Part shown: piece by piece, positions 58,301 to 64,000 of the stretch
How positions within the stretch are numbered: position 1 is the first letter of the stretch
Layout of the letters: each line of letters starts with the position of its first letter
Assembly: GCF_032854445.1 (NCBI RefSeq)
Contig: NC_088306.1
Location: 3,718,373-3,782,372 of the forward strand
Length of the DNA stretch: 64,000 nt
Origin: Liolophura sinensis
Lineage: Eukaryota > Mollusca > Polyplacophora > Chitonida > Chitonidae
Reading direction: 5' to 3'
Translations under genes and position numbers: made by a program
The notes under the pieces: generated by a model
The model's database searches: none
What the model saw: the letters and a program-made list of their open reading frames with translations, nothing else
Told to the model about the DNA's origin: nothing

Positions 58301-61300
58301 CTTATGCCATTGTCTCCAACCGAAGCACTTTTACATCCGGAATGGTTATGATTATAATTCAGTTTATCATAAATTACAATTATTTAGTTAAAGACGTTAC
58401 GTTCCTTACAGCGATACCAGTGACCACGCATCAAGGCCCAACTGAATGTTAAATAAGAAAACACTATGAAACTAATGCACTAAACTAATTACTAACACAA
58501 ATAACTGCCGAAGAACACAGACAATGTACAATTCCAAAACGTTAACCTGCACATAAAAACTGTAACAGTATTTACAAAAACAGAAAACATGAAGAACAAG
58601 CTTGACAAAACGAAAAATAATCAACTGGATTTGAACCCCACACTACCAGATATCATATACAATGCGTCCAGTGCTGAAGACCACCACAGGGTCTTGCCCG
58701 TGTCAGGCCTTGGCGATGACCACACTTGGTTAAGTACGTGCATTTCATGTTGCTCAACACATTGTGTGCAAAGACCCCACCCCAGTGTCCCATCTGGGTT
58801 TGGACAGCGGGTGAGAACAGGGTGCATGTGGTTGACAGAAAAGTTCAGGAAACCATAAAATTTGGTCTAAATAGTTAGGAGGAATAAGCGGTGTTGTGTG
58901 CTGTTTTGTTTAAAAAAGATCCAACTCCAAAGCCATGGCGTACGGTTTTGTAGTTACTTTTCTGTGCAGCATCCTAAAGCTCTCTTTTCCTTACGGGAAT
59001 GTAAGGTCTAGACCTGAAAAGACACTGGAAAGCTATGTTTCTGTAGCGGTTGAAGTTTTCCTAATAAGAGTTGCATGTTTTAGGCTCGTCGTGACTCAAG
59101 GTAGATGTGTGGATAGAAATTGTTGGTATATTTGGCCATGGTTTTGGACTTACATTGGTGATAGCATGCGGTATGGGGGAATGTCGTCGGGATTGTTGAG
59201 AATTACCCACGATGCATTGCGAACACGACTGGCTTACGTGCAAACATTCAACCTTTAGCAAAAGATAGCTTTACACACGAGGGAGAGTTGTTCATTTCTT
59301 GGTTTCTAGCTACCATAGTTCTAGAATTACAGGTCACTGAAATTACGAGCTGAAAATTACGAGCTTTTTGACCAAATTTGAAAAAGTTGCAAAGATAGGG
59401 AATATCCAAGCAGATTCGGAATCAGCGTTACCAAATACACCAGAAAACATGAGAACATTATCAGTATTTGACACTTTTTATGGCCCTATAACTTGGACCA
59501 GTGGCTAGCTTCCAAAGTGTTCGAAAGATTTTTTCAAACTTGCTCTAACTGGGATCACTCTACAAGGCTATCACATGTTAAAAGCATCCTTTGGTTGGTT
59601 CTTGGGAAGAAGATTTTTAAAGCCTTTGAACAAAATCCAAGATGGCCACAATGTCAAGTGACCAAAGTTTAGCAAAAACAGCCAAACTTTGCTTTATAAC
59701 CTTGTGCCTAAAATTACTAAATTTCAACAACTTCCAGTGAAAACTTTTCTTTTTACAGCTCTTAAAGCATTTAACAAAACGGAAGAAAAATACCAAAAAT
59801 CCGAACGATTAGCGCGCTAGGGCAACGGAATGACCCAGGAGCCTCTGACCATTGCGGTCGCTGTGAGTTCAAGTCCCGCTCATCCTCTCCGGCAGTACGT
59901 GGGAAGGTCCTCCAGCAACCTGGTCGTGGTGAATGGTCGTGGATTTTCCCCGGGCTCCAACCCAATAAATAAATAATAAACTTGTGCTGCCGGTTTTGAA
60001 TTACGGGGCTGCAGTTTGTGGTTATATTCTCTCAAAGGTAAAAAAAATAGATACTGTTCACCTTTTACTTTTGTAAATCTGTTCTCGAGGTACAGCGCTG
60101 CTATCAAATTGTCTTTATTTATGGTGAACTTGGAAGGACTTATTCATTCAAAAAACGCATGTTTGTAATAGTTAGATTTTGGACAAAATTGTTATCTCTT
60201 GACGAGCGCAATCTGTCAAAGCAGATGTATGATATAATGTTAAATGATATAGATCTTTATCCCAGTAAGAAAACATGGTGTACGCCATTACGCGATTTAC
60301 TTTGTAATTTGGGGTTTAATGATATATCTAATAAGTATTAGAAATATCAATAACATTCATTTAGAAATATGTACCCCAGTTTTTTACCCAGGTCACCTGG
60401 GTCACTGACTTACTTCTGACTTACTTCTGCTAGTTCACTCAACTCAGCGGTTTCTATTGTTGGATAAAGGACACATCCATGAAAACAACTACTCTATTTT
60501 TAAAACTTTTATGTACACAACCCATATTGACTTAAATAGTCTTAGAAGTGCATATCAACGGATACTTGAATACAATTCTATCCCTGAATGATCAGAATTG
60601 TTCCTTACAAAAGGAAAATGCAAAATTGTGTGCGTATGGGCCTCCTTGGCCTTCATGTGCTTTAATCTATAAACAAAATGAAATTTTGGGCAAGTAAAAT
60701 TGAATGGGGGCTTATAATGCTGCAATTGTACCGCACAATAACCATGCAGACCCCTTTTTAAACCAATGAGTTCTAGTTTTTTAATTGTGGCGTGGGCACA
60801 TCACTGGAAATGTGACCATTTTGTATCAGGCAGAGTGCTAAGAGACAACACTCAAATTTTATTGCAAAAAAGCCTAATTGCACAGGTATTTTATGAACTA
60901 AGTCTTGTACTTCACAATAACGATGCTCTTGTTGGGTTTACATACTCAAATATATGCAAAAATATTACAGAGATGATAAAACACACCGCGCGAGTATACA
61001 TGTATGTCCAACACCATCTACCCTGATTTACTGAGCCATGTTCAAAGCCCTTAACTTTCCTTCATTATTATACATGATCCACAGTCAAATCAGGTTTCAC
61101 GTTACACACGCCGGTACACACATAGTCGTTAACACGAATAGTTCAAAACAAAATGGCATTGGAATTTTGACTGTAGTCACAACTTTGACGTGTACAAGGA
61201 ATATTTTCGTAGTAGACTTAGGAAAAGTTATAGCACAAAAAATAACTTCTTACACATGGACTTGCCATCGGAGGGCGATCATTTTGAGACAAAACAGGCA

Positions 61301-63127
61301 TGATAGAACTGAGTGGCCAATCAACAACAACATGGGTTACACAGGCTGTTCGACCTCTTTCGCTATCACTGGTACTTTCTGGTAGCACAGTGATTTTTTG
61401 CAGCCTATTCGTGTTAATAAAACTAATCACTGTTCACAACACTGTATACTGATGCTGTATAATGTTGTCTAATTGAATGAATTGCATCCGAACAAACGTG
61501 CATTTGCCTCGAAACATGGGAATGCACACTTATAAGGGACAATCAGTGATTGACTGAAAATACCCTGGCAGAAGCACGCATGCCACATTATACAATGGGA
61601 TATTGAAAAGACAGATGTGTGAACATTTTCATATCTACACTAAAGCAAGGGTGATTACGAAACCATTATCGTAGTATCCACCCTGTAGGCGGGAGATGAG
61701 GCAGAATATCAGTGAGAGATGAATCCGGGTTTTACCAACAATGCCTTTCAATAAACAATTGATATCGTAATTAGGTTTTAAAGCCATTTCAGAACCCATA
61801 GTTTTACGTTTAGTCAGTCAAAATTGTGGACAGTTTCTGGCATTGTTTTTCTGAAAGTTTACAAAAATATCATTCTCATCAAAATAATGAAAACATTTAT
61901 AAAACTATATTGAGATACAATTTTTCTTCTCTCATCTAATAATGATAAGAAACCGAGCATATATGTTCTGACAATGAAGAATTATACTAACCAGGTATTG
62001 GATTAGGTTCACAAAGGTAAAGGATGTCTTTGGTCTCTTCGGCTATCTTTGACACTTCATCATACAACGCGATGTTTCCAACATTCCACAGTAGCGCCTG
62101 TACAGATATGACGTTATTCGGTGTAAAATAACCAGTTTTCTTTAGATGTAGACACAAGTCTTTAGGATTTGAAATCCTTTCTGAATCATTTGATGCCATC
62201 TGTTCGCACCCTGAAATGTACAAACACTTGGGAAATTTCACTTCTTTCACTACTCTATTCCAATTACAAGTAAATACTAGTAATACGTGAGGCTGTGTTT
62301 TCAGAAAATCTATCTGTCATGTAAAAAATCTCATAATAACTGCCATCATAATCGGAGAATACTTCAATATACATATGCACATTGAATTTCCAAAACTGAA
62401 ATAGCTACAATACAATCTAGCTTTATAACTCACTTGGTACATGCACTCAACTTAAGTCGCACATGTAGGTTTGCGTTGCACGCATCGGTTTATACTCTTT
62501 TTAACGATTGTTGCAGATATTAGCGATTTTCTCTGTTTTGTTGAATAACTTCCTATGCAGTAACCTGTCCTATCAAGCGCTGACTGTTGGACAAAATGTC
62601 AGCACTAACTGAGGTGTTTTATTGCTCTTCCTGATTGACTAAAGACAGTCGTTGATCGCTGAACTTCAGTTAACATCACTGCATTTTTTTAACTAAATCT
62701 GCATAAGCCACTGTACTATGAGTGCGTAATTTGCTACAATTTAAGCATTTGCATTAACAACATCTAGAATAAAACTACAACTGAGGCAAACTGACAAGAA
62801 ACCGCTTTTCACAGGTCACATGTGACCATTTGTCAGCTGTTGTCGCTGCTCTGGTTTTGCCCTCTATGCTAAACTATTTCATATTGTCATAATACCCTTG
62901 TTAAAATGATACCCGCTCTTAAATCCCTTATAAATTGCTAAACGCTAAAAGAATAGTTTACCTTGGAGCAATACTTTCATCTTCTTCACCTCTTCGTCTT
63001 TGATATGCTCTGCGATGTAATCGATAAGCTTGTTCAATTTATCGTTGCATTTCTTAACAGAGGCTGTGGGAAAATCAATGACAAAATAGATTCTTGACTT
63101 TATGCAGTTTTTGTTATCAAAACTCAT
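45635..63127 (-). CDS. candidate death-effector-like / alpha-beta module / B30.2-SPRY protein (six exons joined by phase)
   Basis: I join six minus-strand exons: 63127-62962, 62210-61992, 55031-54660, 53550-53449, 52856-52755 and 46209-45635. Every junction is phase 1 and every splice site is GT/AG. The spliced product would be about 500 residues. It has an N-terminal death-effector-like domain, an unnamed alpha/beta module, two homologous linkers and a C-terminal B30.2/SPRY domain. Death-fold plus SPRY combinations are typical of invertebrate innate-immune receptors and adaptors, so a cytosolic sensing or adaptor role is an inference. No RING, B-box or NACHT is seen. Extra exons may be missed in the long introns, and the SPRY exon (6.5 kb away) could belong to a separate gene. 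The phase-1 symmetry lets any internal exon be skipped or duplicated. Confidence 0.55.
46840..48500 (+). mobile_element. decayed LINE reverse-transcriptase relics (two overlapping copies)
   Basis: Broken frames show LINE RT blocks: SPFTEEGFVDEVKSLQFSKS, NWRPVTLLNTDYKILPKLEA, INFEKAF, LKQGCPLSPF and a degenerate active site YFADNSTI near 47610. A second active-site segment, YFADDTSLSLKNLKSLTTAI, lies at about 48350-48420, so parts of two copies are present. The NWRPxxLLN form points to the L1/Tx1-like side. Many stops and shifts. It lies antisense in the intron before the SPRY exon. Confidence 0.8.
48500..52330 (+). other. long intron sequence, no clear feature
   Basis: AT-rich, presumably intron of the SPRY gene. 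Holds a short CA run at about 50137-50155 and a 10-base G run near 51813. The frame at 48880-49128 (minus) has a vague mitochondrial-carrier look that I do not accept. Confidence 0.4.
52755..52856 (-). CDS. exon 4b: 34-residue linker, duplicate of 4a
   Basis: Acceptor CTTTTAAAG, donor A|GTAGGT, 102 bases, phase 1 to 1. Encodes LKSDFSIKPTEGKTSKEQVF. The frame is kept despite about 11 amino-acid changes from 4a, which favours real coding sequence. Confidence 0.6.
53449..53550 (-). CDS. exon 4a: 34-residue linker
   Basis: Acceptor ATTTTATAG, donor A|GTAGGT, 102 bases, phase 1 to 1. Encodes LKRDFPIKPTEEKAPEEQHF. Homologous to exon 4b 700 bp downstream, including flanking intron sequence. Confidence 0.6.
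53800..54370 (+). repeat. ~75-bp minisatellite, about 8 units
   Basis: Unit: GTGTGCGTGCCACCGCGTCA, TCACCTGCACTCCGCTATGT, then ACAGCATTCACCCCACTGAC and TCCGCAGGATCGTCA. Units near 53980 and 54220 carry a CTGTATAGC insert. GC-rich relative to its surroundings and contiguous with the previous array. Open frames across it are artefacts. Confidence 0.92.
54660..55031 (-). CDS. exon 3: alpha/beta module of unknown function
   Basis: Acceptor TGTATTACAG, 124 codons, phase 1 to 1, donor ACTG|GTAAGT. The pattern is VTIHFKQKPSKEEVESL, then GSVPTSGWNITFMIPEM, then WFRKQGIESMELHGHTIDL. I recall similar beta-helix-GSV-IP-GI-IDL segments after death folds in other invertebrate proteins, but I do not know a family name. 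A hydrophilic Glu/Lys-rich tail follows. Confidence 0.72.
55267..55354 (+). repeat. (CA)n microsatellite
   Basis: About 88 bases of AC dinucleotide with one interrupting AA near 55287. It lies just 5' of the splice acceptor of exon 3 on the gene strand, in the intron. Confidence 0.97.
55690..55920 (+). repeat. copy of an interspersed repeat also flanking exon 1
   Basis: TTTAGACCAATGATGGCTTA, then TAAATTGCCAGTAACATCAC and CTCACCTGTGACC, correspond to the segments at 62640 and 63800. Diverged in the middle. Confidence 0.45.
56105..57824 (+). mobile_element. decayed MULE (Mutator-like) DNA transposon with long inverted repeats and 9-bp target duplication
   Basis: The 9 bp GAAAAAACA occurs immediately outside both ends (56096-56104 and 57825-57833), the length typical of Mutator elements. 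Inverted repeats begin GGG(T/A)(G/T)(T/A)(A/C)GGACAA and AAGTCCTCC and pair over several hundred bases. The left arm runs to about 56640 and the right arm from about 57535, with an additional inverted piece at about 57400-57480. The interior encodes a MULE transposase fragment on the + strand. Confidence 0.9.
56900..57430 (+). pseudogene. MULE transposase fragment
   Basis: An open stretch to 57190 reads GIEARYRIIVFATEGGPRLL, then TWFMGEIFDTAPTLFDQIYV and APLADSAVCCIYAFMCGKSQ, the core of MULE-type (FLYWCH-associated) transposases. The aspartate expected in the WFMDGTF-type box is missing here (WFMGEIF). A frame change at about 57187 leads to TDFEKAAMNAI and then an in-frame stop near 57290. 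Only the middle of the protein survives. Confidence 0.85.
57834..59800 (+). other. intron sequence, no clear feature
   Basis: Inside the long intron 2 of the candidate gene. The block at 58621-58860 (GATGACCACACTTGG... GTTGCTCAACACATTG) and the AT-rich block at 59340-59760 look like generic interspersed repeats, but no second copy is present to prove it. Confidence 0.35.
59808..59977 (+). mobile_element. SINE, internally shortened
   Basis: GATTAGCGCGCTAGGGCAAC, ATGACCCAGGAGCCTCTGAC, the B box GTGAGTTCAAGTCCCG and AGTACGTGGGAAGGTCCTCC match the 5' half of the full copy at 27532. It jumps after GGGCTCC to an AATAAATAAATAATAAA tail, so the conserved 3' domain is deleted. Confidence 0.8.
59978..60345 (+). 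mobile_element. LINE 3'-end relic
   Basis: Frames show LVLPVLNYGAAVCGYILS and, after a shift, YGELGRTYSFKKRMFVIVRF then WCTPLRDLLCNLGFNDI, the C-terminal region of mollusc LINE polyproteins as I recall them. Broken by shifts and stops. It directly follows the SINE tail at 59977, possibly by insertion of one next to the other. Confidence 0.65.
60346..61991 (+). other. intron sequence, no clear feature
   Basis: No exon or element recognised. The open frames at 60766, 61038 and 61218 overlap each other on both strands and match nothing I know. Confidence 0.35.
61992..62210 (-). CDS. exon 2: second half of a death-effector-like domain
   Basis: Acceptor TACATTTCAG, then GCEQMASNDSERISNPKDLC and the FTPNNVISVQALLWNVGNIA helix pair, like the FTPxNVxxLQxLLW core of death-effector domains. 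The usual RxDL charge motif is replaced by NIAL. 73 codons, phase 1 to 1, donor CCTG|GTTAGT. Confidence 0.68.
62640..62850 (+). repeat. interspersed repeat copy in intron 1
   Basis: AACATCACTGCATTTTTTTA, GCATTTGCATTAACAACATC, TAGAATAAAACTACAACTGA and CACATGTGACCATTTGTCAG match, in order, the segment at 63800-64000 on the other side of exon 1. Confidence 0.6.
62962..63127 (-). CDS. exon 1: start and first half of a death-effector-like domain
   Basis: ATG at 63127, reading MSFDNKNCIKSRIYF, then LNKLIDYIAEHIKDEEVKKM and KVLLQ, the helix 1-2 pattern of death-effector domains. The donor CCAAG|GTAAAC leaves phase 1. The first methionine is chosen because no similar coding is seen upstream. A leading non-coding exon is possible. 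Confidence 0.65.
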
Positions 63128-63279
63128 TTACCAAATCCAGTTTAGACTACAACGATATGGAAGAATTCATATCTTAGGTCGATAAATGCCTTATCACAGG
63201 GACGCCACAGAAAAAACCAAAATGTCGCTAAAAAGCTTTTAAACAATATTCCCTGAGATTCACAGTTGTATGTGGGTTT

Positions 63280-63450
63280 AATCGTAATAATCATAAAGTC
63301 GAGGCATTAGCACTTAAATGTGAAAGGTTTCACTTTCGATCCACATGCCGGGATCATTATCACTTGATAATGACCCGGCATGTGCATTGAAAGCTTGTGA
63401 AACCGTTCACATTTACGTGCTGATGTCTCGACTTCATTGTGATTAATATT
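63280..63450 (+). repeat. ~165-bp near-perfect palindrome (foldback / MITE-like)
   Basis: The left arm has TAATCATAAAGTCGAGGCAT and CACATGCCGGGATCATTATC. The right arm has the reverse complements, with GATAATGACCCGGCATGTG and GTCTCGACTTCATTGTGATT. The arms are about 80 bases with roughly 80-85% pairing and almost no loop (centre near 63365). It lies about 150-320 bases upstream of the candidate gene start. Confidence 0.85.
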
Positions 63451-63654
63451 CCCTACCACTGAGGAAATGTTGGAAATGTCGCAAAGGTGTGTTCTTAACG
63501 ATGTGCAGTCATCTTTGCATAATGGATGTATGACAAAATAAGTAACAAAGTCGGTAACAAAGAATGAAATTGGCTACAGGGTCTCCTTGTGATGTATTGA
63601 TCGATGACAACATGAAATAAAAACAGCGTGTGTCAGATGAGCTCATTAAAGTTC

Positions 63655-63760
63655 ATCATATATTTATTTATTAATTTCATCGCAGTTTCAGGCAATTCCG
63701 AACAAACCGGCTCGGGAAGCCCACTACCATTCGGAGGTTACTTACAGACTTTTTAAACGT
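63655..63760 (-). mobile_element. SINE fragment, minus strand
   Basis: TATTTATTTATTAATTTCAT followed by GGGAAGCCCACTACCATTCG and GAGGTTACTTACAGACTTTT is a diverged reverse copy of the SINE middle and tail. Confidence 0.5.
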
Positions 63761-63799
63761 GCGTCCGGCACTTGGCAATTGATGACATTTTTTAGTAAT

Positions 63800-64000
63800 T
63801 CCAGACCAATGACGCCTAATAAATTGCAATTAACATCACTGCAATTTTTTGTGTACCTAATTCTCCTTAAGCCATGGTGCTAGGGGGCGTGTAAATTACC
63901 ATTATTTATGCATTTACATGAACATTTAGAATAAAACCCTGACAGAAGGTAAGTTGACCAGAGGCTGTATTTCACCGATTACCTGTGACCATTTGCCAGC
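63800..64000 (+). repeat. interspersed repeat copy upstream of exon 1, cut by the window end
   Basis: Pairs in direct orientation with 62640-62850 (TTAACATCACTGCAATTTTT, ATGAACATTTAGAATAAAAC, CCTGTGACCATTTGCCAGC). It begins with the CAGACCAATGACGCC word also seen at 55690. Confidence 0.6.

Noticed and set aside
58621-58858. Frames on both strands with Cys and His residues (GLCTQCVEQHEMH)
   Set aside because: No motif spacing of a zinc-binding domain and no splice logic. Looks like dispersed repeat sequence.
61038-61430. A 115-residue plus frame overlapping a 70-residue minus frame
   Set aside because: Neither resembles a known family. No acceptor/donor pair of the right phase connects them to the surrounding minus-strand gene.

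Overview
The window is animal nuclear DNA. Genes are split into short exons with GT/AG introns, and the introns are full of SINEs, MITE-like repeats, minisatellites and decayed transposons. The tRNA-headed SINEs with an ATAAATAAA tail, the death-effector/SPRY gene and the frequent ACATGTA words suggest a lophotrochozoan, most likely a mollusc. That placement is an inference, not a species identification.

Region 1 (436 to about 31.8 kb, + strand) is the 3' part of a USP9X / fat facets deubiquitinase gene. I place 40 coding exons, about 1,759 residues, running from just before the ubiquitin-like domain through the whole USP catalytic domain to the stop at 28976. Roughly the first 800 residues lie outside the window. 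Splice phases chain perfectly through 38 exons. Three surplus bases appear in two neighbouring exons (4994-5120 and 5821-5989). A 1.7 kb minisatellite with three-unit higher-order structure lies in the intron between the catalytic-Cys region and the next exon. A long 3' UTR with several AATAAA signals follows.

Region 2 (about 31.8-45.6 kb) is intergenic. It holds SINE fragments, several tandem repeats and one nearly intact 6.1 kb LTR retrotransposon on the minus strand (37145-43272). Its 1007-bp LTRs are about 99% identical and it has a 4-bp target duplication. The pol order is protease, integrase, RT remnant, RNase H. That is the copia-like order of the Gmr1 branch of Ty3/gypsy. The RT catalytic core is deleted.

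Region 3 (45.6-63.1 kb, minus strand) is a candidate innate-immunity-type gene that I assembled by splice phase. Two exons encode a death-effector-like domain. They are followed by an exon for an uncharacterised alpha/beta module, two duplicated 102-bp linker exons inside minisatellites, and a terminal B30.2/SPRY exon. All junctions are phase 1. Its introns contain LINE relics (46.8-48.5 kb and 60 kb), two minisatellite fields and a MULE DNA transposon (56105-57824) with long inverted repeats and a perfect 9-bp target duplication.

The two host genes converge tail to tail across the transposon-rich spacer. Nothing in the sequence links them functionally.
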